Positions 1 to 7,744 of a stretch of DNA of 40,150 nt are shown here, piece after piece. The notes beneath the pieces are model-generated. The model worked only from the letters and a program-made list of their open reading frames with translations. It had not been told where the DNA came from and ran no database searches. This stretch comes from Comamonadaceae bacterium (GTDB lineage: Bacteria > Pseudomonadota > Gammaproteobacteria > Burkholderiales > Burkholderiaceae_C): assembly GCA_027488255.1 (NCBI GenBank), contig JAIYBZ010000022.1:1-40150 (forward strand), in the 5' to 3' direction. Every line of letters starts with the position of its first letter. The stretch's first letter is position 1. The translations under genes and the position numbers were made by a program.

Positions 1-17
1 GCGTCTTCACAAATACC

Positions 18-102
18 GCCCGGGTGGTGAAATTGGTAGACTCAGGGGACTCAAAATCCCCCGCCGCAAGGCGTGCCGGTTCGAGTCCGGCCCCGGGCAC
101 CA
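18..102 (+). tRNA. tRNA-Leu (anticodon CAA)
   Basis: The acceptor arms GCCCGGG (18-24) and CCCGGGC (92-98) pair fully, followed by discriminator A99 and an encoded CCA (100-102). The anticodon stem GGGGA/TCCCC (45-49/57-61) encloses loop CTCAAAA, giving anticodon CAA at 52-54, which reads UUG leucine codons. A long class II variable arm and a GGTTCGAGTCC T-arm are visible, as expected for leucine tRNA. It is followed directly by a hairpin terminator. Confidence 0.96.
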
Positions 103-106
103 GACC

Positions 107-141
107 AAAGCCGCAAGTTTTCACAGCTTGCGGCTTTTTTC
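107..141 (+). terminator. Rho-independent terminator after tRNA-Leu
   Basis: The arms AAAGCCGCAAG (107-117) and CTTGCGGCTTT (127-137) pair perfectly around a 9-base loop and run into a T tract ending at 140. It begins five bases after the tRNA CCA, so it most likely ends the tRNA transcript. On the other strand the T tract is short, so it is at best a weak terminator for the convergent hslR-like gene. Confidence 0.88.
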
Positions 142-154
142 TTGGGTTTTTAGC

Positions 155-574
155 TCAGTCGATGCCCGCGCTCCAGCGGTCATTCCAAGCACGCTCAATT
201 TGCCGCCGGTCTTTTTTAGTCGGTCTGCCTTGCTCAATGCTGAGTGAAGGCTCGCGGGCCAGGCGGTTGAGTTCGGCTGCTTTTTGGCGTGCCTGAGTGC
301 TTTCAAGGGTTTCTTGGTAAAGCAATTGGGCTGCTGTCGCTGGCCCTCTCTGGGCGCTCAAGCCCAAAACCACCACGGTTTTTTCGATCGCGCCTTGCTT
401 TAGTCGCACCGTATCGCCGGGCTTCACCTCGCGTGAGGCTTTGGCATCTTGGCCGTTGATTTGCACCCTGTTTTTACCAATCTCATTACTGGCGATGCTC
501 CGGGTCTTGAAAAATCGCGCCGCCCACAACCATTTGTCAATGCGTTGCGCGAGCATGTTGGCGTCAGCGCCCAT
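155..574 (-). CDS. hslR: Hsp15-like S4-domain RNA-binding protein
   Basis: This 139-residue protein carries an N-terminal S4 RNA-binding fold (QRIDKWLWAARFFKTRS, then IGKNRVQINGQ and VKPGDTVRL) followed by a basic, charged C-terminal tail. That layout matches heat-shock protein 15 (HslR), which in E. coli binds stalled 50S subunits that carry nascent-chain tRNA. The start is uncertain: the ATG at 574 is used here, but a TTG at 580 lies 6 bases from an AAGGGG ribosome-binding site, and another ATG sits at 556 directly before the S4 domain. The gene overlaps the end of the upstream epimerase gene on the same strand, which suggests co-transcription. The family is clear; the cellular role is taken from the E. 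coli homologue. Confidence 0.88.
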   Translation of the reverse strand: MGADANMLAQRIDKWLWAARFFKTRSIASNEIGKNRVQINGQDAKASREVKPGDTVRLKQGAIEKTVVVLGLSAQRGPATAAQLLYQETLESTQARQKAAELNRLAREPSLSIEQGRPTKKDRRQIERAWNDRWSAGID

Positions 575-1526
575 GGTCAAACAAAGCCCCTTGGGGACTC
601 AACCCATCGCGCACATGGGGGTAGCGCAGTTGCAACTTGAGCTCTTTTTTCATACGGGTGTTGTCCAGGCGCCTGGACTCGTTCATGAAACTCAGGAGCA
701 TCAAGGGCAATGCGGCATTGGCATCGGTTCGGGACAAGCGCGGAGGTTTAGGCAGGCCATACAAATCGGCGGCCAAATCAAAATAGTCCCCCATTTTCAG
801 GTCGGTGTCATCGCAGACATTGACCAGCCGCTGTGGCTTACCGCGCCACATGGCTGCCGCACATGCCCGCGCCAAATCGTTGGCATGGATGTGGTTGGTG
901 TACACGTCTTCTTTGGCCATCAAGACCGGCGTGCCCTTCAGCAAGCGCTCACGGGGCGTGCCCCCTTCCCGGTCGGTGGCATAAATGCCAGGGATGCGCA
1001 ACACACTCACCCGAACGCCGCTGCGCCCGAGAAAACGCATCCATTTCTCGGCATCGACACGGCGTTGTGCGCGCGGCGTGTGGGGGCGAACGGCTCGGGT
1101 CTCATTCACGCGCTGACCTGCGCAATCGCCATACACGCCCGTGGTCGAGCCGTACACCAAGACGCCTGGAGGCGTGCGCAATCGCAAGGCCCGCACCAGA
1201 TTTTGACTGCGCGGGTCGCGCTCAGATTCGCCACGCCGATCGGTTGGCGGCGGCGCCAAATGAATGACGCGGTGGGCCAAGCCCGACAAACGCTTCAAAC
1301 TGTGGGCATCGTCCAAGTTGCCCAGCAATGGGGTGATGCCACAAGCCCTCAACAAACGCACACGCTCTGGCGAAGAGGTCAAGGCCATCAATCGCACGCG
1401 CTGGCTTTGGGGTGCGCCCAATTGCCCAGCGGTTCTCAAGCCGACATCGCCACAACCCACGATCAAGACGCGTTGTCGGCGAAAACGAGCAGGCAGCGTG
1501 CCCAAGGGGGTTTGGTTTGAAGGCAA
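564..1526 (-). CDS. Atypical SDR / NAD(P)-dependent epimerase-like protein
   Basis: The N-terminus holds a Rossmann nucleotide-binding motif (VLIVGCGDVGLRTAGQL), and the chain continues in the extended, atypical SDR pattern seen in YeeZ-type proteins (YGSTTGVYGDCAG near the middle, VYTNHIHANDLARA later). At 320 residues it has the usual length of NAD-dependent epimerase/dehydratase relatives. The substrate cannot be read from the sequence. The only possible start at this end is a TTG at 1526, because no in-frame ATG precedes the Rossmann motif, so the exact start is weak. It is transcribed toward hslR, overlaps it by a few bases, and stands divergent from the ferredoxin reductase gene with 47 bases between them, which must hold both promoters. 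Confidence 0.8.
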   Translation of the reverse strand: MPSNQTPLGTLPARFRRQRVLIVGCGDVGLRTAGQLGAPQSQRVRLMALTSSPERVRLLRACGITPLLGNLDDAHSLKRLSGLAHRVIHLAPPPTDRRGESERDPRSQNLVRALRLRTPPGVLVYGSTTGVYGDCAGQRVNETRAVRPHTPRAQRRVDAEKWMRFLGRSGVRVSVLRIPGIYATDREGGTPRERLLKGTPVLMAKEDVYTNHIHANDLARACAAAMWRGKPQRLVNVCDDTDLKMGDYFDLAADLYGLPKPPRLSRTDANAALPLMLLSFMNESRRLDNTRMKKELKLQLRYPHVRDGLSPQGALFDHGR

Positions 1527-1573
1527 AATCAGAGGTTCCGGGTCGAAATCAACCCCTCTAGGATACCGAAAAG

Positions 1574-2614
1574 ATGAGCTTTCAAATTTCTGTGCAGCCC
1601 AGTGGCCGCAGCTTCACCGCCGATGCCCAAGAAACCTTATTGGCAGCTGGCATTCGTCAAGGCGTTGGCCTGCCCTACGGCTGCAAAGACGGCGCCTGCG
1701 GCTCTTGCAAATGCAAAAAAGTTTCTGGCACCGTGGTGCATGGCCCGCACCAAGCCAAAGCCCTGAGCGATGAAGAAGAAGCCCAAGGTTTGGTTTTGAC
1801 CTGCTGCGCCACGGCCCTAAGTGATGTGGTGCTTGAGTCACGCCAGGTCACCGCCGAAGGGGGTCTACCGGTCAAAAAAATGCCGGTGCGCGTGGTCAGT
1901 CTTGAGAAAAAGTCACACGATGTGATGGTCTTGAAACTGCAGTTGCCCGCCAACGATGTGATGAAATTTCACGCCGGCCAATACATCGAGTTTTTGTTGC
2001 GCGATGGCTCACGCAGAAGCTACAGCATGGCCAATGCGCCACACACCTTAGAGGTGGCACCGCCCACGGTTGAGCTGCACATTCGCCACATGCCCGGTGG
2101 CAAGTTCACCGACCCGGTGTTCACCACCATGAAAGAAAAAGACATCTTGCGTGCCGAAGGCCCCTATGGCAGTTTTTACTTGCGCGAAGACAACGACAAA
2201 CCCATGGTGTTGTTGGCCTCGGGCACGGGTTTTGCGCCCATCAAGGCCTTGATCGAGCACATGCAACACCGCGGCATCACCCGCCCGGCCACCTTGTATT
2301 GGGGTGGCCGTCGTCCGGCCGATTTGTACATGGCCGATTGGGTGCAAGCCCGCTTGGCCGAGATGCCCCATCTGCGCTATGTGCCCGTGATCTCCAACGC
2401 AGAACCTGAGGACCAGTGGACCGGCCGAACCGGCTTTGTGCACCAAGCGGTGTTGCAAGATTTCCCAGATCTCTCGGGCCACCAGGTCTATGCCTGCGGG
2501 GCACCCATCGTGGTGGACTCGGCCAAGCGCGACTATGTCGCCTTGGGCGGTTTGCCTGAAGAAGAGTTTTACGCCGACTCGTTCACATCCGAGGCCGACA
2601 AAGCCAAGGCCTAA
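1574..2614 (+). CDS. Ferredoxin-domain NAD(P)H:flavin oxidoreductase (AscD-like)
   Basis: The 346-residue protein joins a plant-type [2Fe-2S] ferredoxin domain to a ferredoxin-reductase module. The cluster ligands are C37, C42, C45 and C77. The FAD-binding signature RSYSMANAP follows at about residue 140, and the nucleotide-binding GTGFAPI motif at about 215. This order is that of CDP-6-deoxy-3,4-glucoseen reductase-like proteins and phenol hydroxylase reductases, which pass electrons from NAD(P)H through FAD to the iron-sulfur centre and then to a partner enzyme. No partner oxygenase or dehydratase lies nearby, so the electron acceptor is unknown; the common database name (glucoseen reductase) should not be read as its function. 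The start has AGGA about nine bases upstream. The gene stands alone and ends in a terminator. Confidence 0.85.
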   Translation: MSFQISVQPSGRSFTADAQETLLAAGIRQGVGLPYGCKDGACGSCKCKKVSGTVVHGPHQAKALSDEEEAQGLVLTCCATALSDVVLESRQVTAEGGLPVKKMPVRVVSLEKKSHDVMVLKLQLPANDVMKFHAGQYIEFLLRDGSRRSYSMANAPHTLEVAPPTVELHIRHMPGGKFTDPVFTTMKEKDILRAEGPYGSFYLREDNDKPMVLLASGTGFAPIKALIEHMQHRGITRPATLYWGGRRPADLYMADWVQARLAEMPHLRYVPVISNAEPEDQWTGRTGFVHQAVLQDFPDLSGHQVYACGAPIVVDSAKRDYVALGGLPEEEFYADSFTSEADKAKA

Positions 2615-2632
2615 AGCGATCACGCACAAACA

Positions 2633-2661
2633 AAACAGCCCGGCAAGCCGGGCTGTTTTTG
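2633..2661 (+). terminator. Bidirectional hairpin terminator
   Basis: The arms AACAGCCCGGC and GCCGGGCTGTT pair around a two-base centre (the stem opens slightly to make the loop) and run into TTTTT on the plus strand. The opposite strand also ends in a T-rich tract. It lies between the convergent reductase gene and livF and can end both transcripts. Confidence 0.88.
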
Positions 2662-2693
2662 TTGGCAGGCACCCTGTTTACAGGGCGAGGCGA

Positions 2694-3410
2694 TTACTCA
2701 CCCAAATAAGCTGCACGCACTTTGGGGTCGGCCAACATGTCTTTGCCCACGCCCGACATGGTGATCAGCCCCGAGTCCATCACATAACCACGGTCGGCAA
2801 TGGCCAAGGCGCGACTGGCGTTTTGTTCCACCAACAGCACCGTCACGCCCTGCGCGTAAACGTCGCGCACCACTTCAAAGATTTTGTCGACCATGATGGG
2901 CGACAAACCCATGGAGGGCTCGTCCAGCAACAACACCTTGGGGCGGCTCATCAAGGCCCGGCCCATGGCCAGCATTTGTTGTTCGCCACCGGACATGGTG
3001 CCGGCCAACTGGTCTTTGCGTTCACGCAAGCGCGGAAAGATGGTGAACATCTTTTCCATGTCATCGGCAATGGCAGAGTGGTCTGTGCGGATGTAGGCCC
3101 CCATTTGGAGGTTTTCAATGATGGTCATGCGTGTGAACACGCCACGGCCTTCGGGCACCATCGCCAAGCCTTGTTTGACCAAATCCCAAGGGCCTTGGCC
3201 CTTGATGCTTTTGCCCAAGTACTCGATGTCCCCCGCCTGCAAAGGCAAGGTGCCGGTGATGGCTTTCATGGTGGTGGTTTTGCCCGCGCCGTTAGAGCCG
3301 ATCAAGGTCACCAATTCGCCTTCTTGCACTTCCAAGCTGACGCCTTTGACGGCCTGAATGCCGCCGTAGCCCACCTGCAGGTCTTTGACTTTTAAAAGAA
3401 TATCGGCCAT
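2694..3410 (-). CDS. livF: Branched-chain amino acid-type ABC transporter ATPase LivF
   Basis: This 238-residue ATPase has Walker A GSNGAGKT at 38-45, the ABC signature MSGGEQQ at 139-145 and a Walker B LLLDEP at about 161-165. Length and sequence match LivF, one of two ATPases that power HAAT-family uptake of branched-chain or related amino acids. The start at 3410 is preferred over an upstream ATG because AGGAGG lies at a good distance and the codon follows the livG stop at 3412 almost directly. It is the last gene of livHMGF. Substrate is not certain: HAAT importers also take amides, urea or aromatic compounds, and no binding protein is encoded here to decide it. Confidence 0.93.
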   Translation of the reverse strand: MADILLKVKDLQVGYGGIQAVKGVSLEVQEGELVTLIGSNGAGKTTTMKAITGTLPLQAGDIEYLGKSIKGQGPWDLVKQGLAMVPEGRGVFTRMTIIENLQMGAYIRTDHSAIADDMEKMFTIFPRLRERKDQLAGTMSGGEQQMLAMGRALMSRPKVLLLDEPSMGLSPIMVDKIFEVVRDVYAQGVTVLLVEQNASRALAIADRGYVMDSGLITMSGVGKDMLADPKVRAAYLGE

Positions 3411-3411
3411 C

Positions 3412-4197
3412 TCAGTGCCCTCCTGTGCCCAGATAGGCTTCAATCACTTTTTCGTTTTTCTGCACATCCGCAGGTGTGCCCTCGGCAATTTGCTTGCCGT
3501 AGTCGAGCACGGTGACCCGGTCACACAGGCCCATCACCAACTTCACATCGTGCTCGATCAGCAAGATGGTGCGGTTGTCTTTGCGGATCTGGTCAATCAA
3601 CTCACGCAGTTGCACTTTTTCAGTGGCGTTCATGCCGGCAGCAGGTTCGTCCAGCGCGATCAATTGCGGGTCGGTGGCCAAAGCACGGGCAATTTCAAGA
3701 CGACGCTGATCGCCGTAAGACAAGGTGCGCGCTTTGTAGTCGGCGTATTTTCCAATGCCCACGTAGTCGAGCAACTCTTGCGCCCGTTTGGCGATGGCCG
3801 CCTCTTCCGCTTTGAAACTGGGCGTGCGGAAAATGGCACCGATCAAACCGGAATGGGTCCGCACGTGGCGCCCCACCATCACGTTCTCGAGGGCCGTCAT
3901 TTCGGCAAACAAACGGATGTTTTGGAACGTGCGGGCAATGCCCGCCTTGGCCACTTCGTGCACAGCCGTGGGTTGGTAGGGCTGGCCTGCCAACTCAAAG
4001 GTGCCGCTGTCCGGGGTGTAGAGCCCGGTGATCACGTTGAAAAAAGTGGTCTTGCCGGCGCCGTTCGGGCCAATCAAGCCATAAACCTGACCACGCTGGA
4101 TGCGGATGCCCACATCCGACAGGGCTTGCAGGCCCCCGAAGCGTTTTGAAATGCCCGAAACATTCAGGACGGTGTCTTTGTTGGTTGTTGTATTCAT
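3412..4197 (-). CDS. livG: Branched-chain amino acid-type ABC transporter ATPase LivG
   Basis: This is the second ATPase of the importer, 261 residues, with Walker A GPNGAGKT at 43-50, signature LSYGDQ at 159-164 and Walker B ALDEP at 181-185. The C-terminal end (DVQKNEKVIEAYLG) is typical of LivG, which carries a short extra tail absent from LivF. The ATG at 4197 has AAGGAG six bases upstream; the earlier ATG at 4212 overlaps that same site and is less likely. The gene starts twelve bases after the end of livM and reads on into livF with one base between stop and start, so translation is probably coupled. Confidence 0.93.
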   Translation of the reverse strand: MNTTTNKDTVLNVSGISKRFGGLQALSDVGIRIQRGQVYGLIGPNGAGKTTFFNVITGLYTPDSGTFELAGQPYQPTAVHEVAKAGIARTFQNIRLFAEMTALENVMVGRHVRTHSGLIGAIFRTPSFKAEEAAIAKRAQELLDYVGIGKYADYKARTLSYGDQRRLEIARALATDPQLIALDEPAAGMNATEKVQLRELIDQIRKDNRTILLIEHDVKLVMGLCDRVTVLDYGKQIAEGTPADVQKNEKVIEAYLGTGGH

Positions 4198-4208
4198 GGA
4201 AGGCTCCT

Positions 4209-5285
4209 TCATTTCGCCTTGAGCGATTTGCCATGCTCAGGAGAAGGCCACAGCCCTCGGGGGCGTAACAACATGATCACGATCATGGCCAAAGCCACCA
4301 ACAATTGACGCATGATGGACGCGTCTAAACGACCGCCCGTCATCTCTTGCAGAGGGCCGGCCACATAGCGCAGCACCTCGGGCAATGCCGACAACAAGAT
4401 GGCGCCCAGCACAACACCCGGCAAATAACCAATGCCGCCCAACACCACCATGGCGATGATCATCACTGACTCCATGAGGCTGAACGACTCTGGCGAAATA
4501 AAGCCCTGGAAACCGGCAAACATCGCGCCCGAAACACCTCCAAATGTGGCGCCCATGCCGAAAGCCAGCAACTTCAAGTTGCGGGTATTCAGACCCATGG
4601 CCTTGGCCGCAATTTCGTCTTCACGAATGGCCATCCATGCGCGGCCAATGCGAGAAATCTCGAGTCGGTGAGAGATCAAAATGGTGATCAATACCAAGCT
4701 CAAGAACAGGTAGTAGTAGAGCGAAACCGATGCGATTTCAAAATCACCAATCACGATTTTTTTGCCCAAACTGATGCCAAAAATCGAAATGGGATCGATC
4801 TGGTCAAGGCCTTTGGGGCCGTTGGTGATGTTGACGGGATGGTCCAAGTTGTTCATGAACACACGGATGATTTCGCCAAAGCCCAAGGTCACGATGGCCA
4901 AGTAGTCGCCGCGCAACTTGAGCGTAGGCGCCCCCAGCAACATGCCAAAGATGCCCGCCAGCGCGGCCCCAAGCGGCACGATCAGCCAGAGGGGCAAATG
5001 CAGGCCGTTCGGAAAGTTCAGTGCAATCCACTCGAAAGTGGTGGTCAGGTGTGGCGACGACAGCAAGCCATACATATAGGCCCCCACCGCGAAGAAAGCC
5101 ACATAGCCCAGGTCAAGCAAACCGGCATAGCCCACCACAATGTTCAGGCCAATGGCCAACAAAATGTAGAGCAAGGCCATGTCTGCAATGCGCACCCAAG
5201 CATTGCCAAAGCTTTGCAAAATCAGCGGCAGCACCAGCAGGGCCACACCGATCAGAACGTATTGAAGTGTTTTGTTGATTTTCAT
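4209..5285 (-). CDS. livM: Branched-chain amino acid-type ABC transporter permease LivM
   Basis: The 358-residue inner-membrane protein has about ten hydrophobic segments and the LivM hallmark regions GLNIVVGYAGLLDLGYVAF near residues 45-65 and AIREDEIAAKAMGLN in the cytoplasmic coupling loop. With LivH it forms the transmembrane channel. It starts with ATG behind GAGGTGA and lies 14 bases downstream of livH. The family call is firm; which amino acid or related solute is moved is not visible. Confidence 0.93.
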   Translation of the reverse strand: MKINKTLQYVLIGVALLVLPLILQSFGNAWVRIADMALLYILLAIGLNIVVGYAGLLDLGYVAFFAVGAYMYGLLSSPHLTTTFEWIALNFPNGLHLPLWLIVPLGAALAGIFGMLLGAPTLKLRGDYLAIVTLGFGEIIRVFMNNLDHPVNITNGPKGLDQIDPISIFGISLGKKIVIGDFEIASVSLYYYLFLSLVLITILISHRLEISRIGRAWMAIREDEIAAKAMGLNTRNLKLLAFGMGATFGGVSGAMFAGFQGFISPESFSLMESVMIIAMVVLGGIGYLPGVVLGAILLSALPEVLRYVAGPLQEMTGGRLDASIMRQLLVALAMIVIMLLRPRGLWPSPEHGKSLKAK

Positions 5286-5299
5286 AACGGTTCACCTCA

Positions 5300-6229
5300 T
5301 CAAGCGCGATCGGCCACACGTTCACCCATCAGGCCCGAGGGGCGCAGGGTCAACACAATGATCAACACAATGAACGCAAAAATATCGGTGTAGTGGCTGC
5401 CCAAAACACCGCCGGTCAACTGGCCGATATAACCCGAGGCAATGGATTCGATCAGGCCCAACAAAATGCCGCCAATCACGGCGCCAGACAAATTACCAAT
5501 GCCACCGAAAACGGCTGCGGTGAAGGCTTTCAAGCCGGGCAAAAAGCCCATCGCGTGCTGTGCGGTGCCATAGTTAGAGGCATACATCACCCCGGCAATG
5601 GCCGCCAAAATGGCGCCAATCACAAACGTGGCAGAAATCACCATGTCGGGCTTAACGCCCATCAAGCCGGCCACTCGGGGGTTTTCAGCGGTGGCCCGCA
5701 TGGCGCGACCCAAGCGGGTGTAATTGACCAGCCACATCAACACAGCCAGAGAGACTGCGGTGACACCCAAAATCATGACCTGTGTGGGCGTGATGACCAC
5801 GTTGCCCATGTTGATGGGCGTGCTAGACAGCAAAGTGGGGTAAGCCTTGTAGTTGGGCTTCCAGATGATCATGGCCAGGGTTTGCAGCAAGATGCTCATG
5901 CCGATGGCGGTGATCAGGGGGGCCAGTTTCGGGCTGTTGCGCAAAGGTCGGTAAGCGATTTTTTCAATTGAAAAATTCAGCACCGCTGCGACCACGCACG
6001 CGATCAGGGTGGCCAAGATCAAGATGACCCAACCTGGTGCGCCCGGCATCGAGTCGCGCATCATGCCGATGGCGGACCAGCTCGTCAGAGCCCCGACCAT
6101 CAGGACTTCGCCGTGCGCAAAATTAATGAGGTTGATGATGCCGTACACCATGGTGTAGCCAAGGGCCACCAAAGCGTACATGCTGCCCATGACCAGGCCG
6201 TTGATGACCTGCTGGAGGAAGACGTCCAT
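5300..6229 (-). CDS. livH: Branched-chain amino acid-type ABC transporter permease LivH
   Basis: This 309-residue permease is the first gene of the livHMGF operon. It has the LivH signatures LGYTMVYGIINLINFAHGEV near the N-terminus and a coupling-loop segment ATAENPRVAGLMGVKPD, with about eight membrane segments. The ATG at 6229 has GGAGA eight bases upstream, and the protein from there begins MDVFLQQ as is usual in the family, so a longer reading from 6262 is rejected. Two inverted repeats lie just upstream and may be control sites. No livK/livJ binding-protein gene adjoins the operon, so that part must be encoded elsewhere. Confidence 0.93.
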   Translation of the reverse strand: MDVFLQQVINGLVMGSMYALVALGYTMVYGIINLINFAHGEVLMVGALTSWSAIGMMRDSMPGAPGWVILILATLIACVVAAVLNFSIEKIAYRPLRNSPKLAPLITAIGMSILLQTLAMIIWKPNYKAYPTLLSSTPINMGNVVITPTQVMILGVTAVSLAVLMWLVNYTRLGRAMRATAENPRVAGLMGVKPDMVISATFVIGAILAAIAGVMYASNYGTAQHAMGFLPGLKAFTAAVFGGIGNLSGAVIGGILLGLIESIASGYIGQLTGGVLGSHYTDIFAFIVLIIVLTLRPSGLMGERVADRA

Positions 6230-6246
6230 AAAGTTCTCCGTGTTTT

Positions 6247-6265
6247 GACTTGCGCTTAGCAAGTC
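6247..6265 (-). promoter_or_regulatory. Perfect inverted repeat in the livH leader
   Basis: The arms GACTTGC and GCAAGTC, seven base pairs, flank a five-base centre, 17 bases before the livH start codon. It could be an operator or an RNA hairpin in the leader. There is no T tract after it, so it is not a terminator. Confidence 0.45.
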
Positions 6266-6285
6266 TTCGCGTCGGTTGTTGTTAT

Positions 6286-6312
6286 TTCACCAAGATTCAC
6301 TTTTTGGGTGAA
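6286..6312 (-). promoter_or_regulatory. TTCAC/GTGAA inverted repeat upstream of livH
   Basis: TTCAC at 6296-6300 and GTGAA at 6308-6312 form an inverted repeat with seven bases between, and a further TTCAC lies at 6286-6290. The position, about 60-80 bases before livH, fits a regulator-binding site. No specific regulator can be named. Confidence 0.35.
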
Positions 6313-6325
6313 CCCTGATCACTAG

Positions 6326-6364
6326 CAAAAACCCCGCCAGGTTTTCGCTTCATCCGGCGGGGTT
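6326..6364 (-). terminator. Terminator of the ftsK-lolA-rarA transcript
   Basis: Read on the minus strand, AACCCCGCC (6364-6356) pairs with GGCGGGGTT (6338-6330) around a 17-base loop and runs straight into TTTTT. It lies about 50 bases after the rarA stop and before the livH leader, so it separates the two same-strand operons. Confidence 0.8.
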
Positions 6365-6416
6365 GCGGGATTGTAGTGAAAGAAAGTCTCGCGTCAGTTG
6401 GCTTGTTGCTCAGGAA

Positions 6417-7736
6417 TTACCCTGTGGCTGAATTTCTTCGCCGCAGTTCTGCCAATTTCTCAGAAATTTTGATCTCCAAACCCCTCAAAACGGGCTTATA
6501 AAAACCAGGGTCGGCCATGCCTTCAGGCAAGTAACGCTCGCCCGCTGCAAAGCCATCTTCTTCGTCATGGGCATAGCGATAGCCCTTGCCAAAATCAAGA
6601 TCTTTCATGAGTGCGGTGGGCGCATTTCGCAAATGCATAGGCACCGGTCGAGTCCCGTCTTTTTTGACGAACGCTTTGGCCGCGTTAAAGGCTTTGTAAG
6701 CCGCATTCGACTTCGGCGCCACGGCCAAATAAATCACACACTGGGCCAAGGTCAACTCGCCTTCGGGGCTGCCCAAACGTTCGTAAACATCGGCTGCGTC
6801 CAACGCCATGCGGAGGGCGCGGGGGTCGGCCAGACCAATGTCCTCGCTGGCCATGCGAATCAAACGCCTGGCCAAATAACGCGGGTCGGCTCCCCCATCC
6901 AACATGCGAACAAACCAATACAGCGCGGCATCCGGGTCAGAGCCCCGCACCGATTTGTGCAGCGCACTGATGGTGTCATAAAACTGATCGCCGCCTTTGT
7001 CATAGCGGCGCATGCGCTCGCCCAGCACGCGCAACAACCAGTCGTCGGTCACTGGGCCCACCGACTGCTGCGAAGCCGCCATGGACAAGGTTTCCAGCGT
7101 ATTCAACAAGCGCCGAGCATCGCCATCGGCATAGGCCAACAAACGCGACAACGCATCGTCTTCGATGGGCGGAACAGCCTGAATCGCTTGGGCACGCCGC
7201 ACAATATTTTGCAAATCGACTTCGGTCAAGGGTTGCAAAACATACACCGCCGCCCGTGACAACAAAGCCGAGTTCACCTCAAATGAGGGGTTTTCTGTGG
7301 TCGCACCGATGAAGGTGAACAGGCCACTTTCGACATGCGGCAAAAAAGCATCTTGTTGGCTTTTGTTGAAGCGGTGGACCTCGTCCACAAACATGATGGT
7401 GCGCTGAGGGTGCAAACCTGTGCGCGCCAACTCTGCTTTTTCGACGGCTTCACGAATGTCTTTGACGCCGCCCAAAACCGCGCTGATGCTCAAGAACTGG
7501 GCATCAAATGCATCGGCCATCAAGCGCGCGATGGTGGTTTTGCCCACCCCCGGTGGGCCCCACAAAATGCAGCTGTGGGGCTGGCCTGACTCAAAGGCCA
7601 AACGCAGCGCCATGCCCTCGCCCAGCAAATGCTGCTGCCCAATCACTTCGCCCAAAGTGCGTGGGCGCAAGCGCTCGGCCAGTGGGGCATGCGGAGGCAA
7701 TTGAGGGGGCAACTGAGAAGGCAATTGAGAAAGCAC
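6417..7736 (-). CDS. rarA: Replication-associated recombination protein A (AAA+ ATPase)
   Basis: This 439-residue AAA+ ATPase has Walker A GPPGVGKT at 60-67 and Walker B with DEVH at 118-121, followed by the RarA/WRNIP1 C-terminal region (YWFVRMLDGGADPRYLARRL; CVIYLAVAPKSNAAYKAF). RarA acts at stalled or blocked replication forks together with single-strand-binding protein. The only workable start is GTG at 7736, eight bases after the lolA stop and without a clear ribosome-binding site, so translation probably depends on lolA. The first codons are a 12-base tandem repeat (see the repeat entry) giving a Gln-Leu-Pro-rich N-terminus that is not part of the fold. It is the last gene of ftsK-lolA-rarA. 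Confidence 0.95.
   Translation of the reverse strand: MLSQLPSQLPPQLPPHAPLAERLRPRTLGEVIGQQHLLGEGMALRLAFESGQPHSCILWGPPGVGKTTIARLMADAFDAQFLSISAVLGGVKDIREAVEKAELARTGLHPQRTIMFVDEVHRFNKSQQDAFLPHVESGLFTFIGATTENPSFEVNSALLSRAAVYVLQPLTEVDLQNIVRRAQAIQAVPPIEDDALSRLLAYADGDARRLLNTLETLSMAASQQSVGPVTDDWLLRVLGERMRRYDKGGDQFYDTISALHKSVRGSDPDAALYWFVRMLDGGADPRYLARRLIRMASEDIGLADPRALRMALDAADVYERLGSPEGELTLAQCVIYLAVAPKSNAAYKAFNAAKAFVKKDGTRPVPMHLRNAPTALMKDLDFGKGYRYAHDEEDGFAAGERYLPEGMADPGFYKPVLRGLEIKISEKLAELRRRNSATG
7696..7731 (-). repeat. Three 12-base tandem repeats in the start of rarA
   Basis: On the plus strand the units are GGCAATTGAGGG, GGCAACTGAGAA and GGCAATTGAGAA, three in a row. They encode the QLPS/QLPP-type residues just after the rarA start codon. 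Since the unit is a multiple of three, gain or loss of copies would keep the frame. Confidence 0.8.
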
Positions 7737-7744
7737 CAGCGCGT

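Noticed and set aside
441..1520. 359-codon plus-strand open frame
   Set aside because: It is antisense to the SDR epimerase-like gene with a Rossmann motif, and its own translation shows no fold or motif.
4668..5393. 241-codon plus-strand open frame in the liv region
   Set aside because: It is Gln/His-rich and antisense to livM and livH, both firmly identified.
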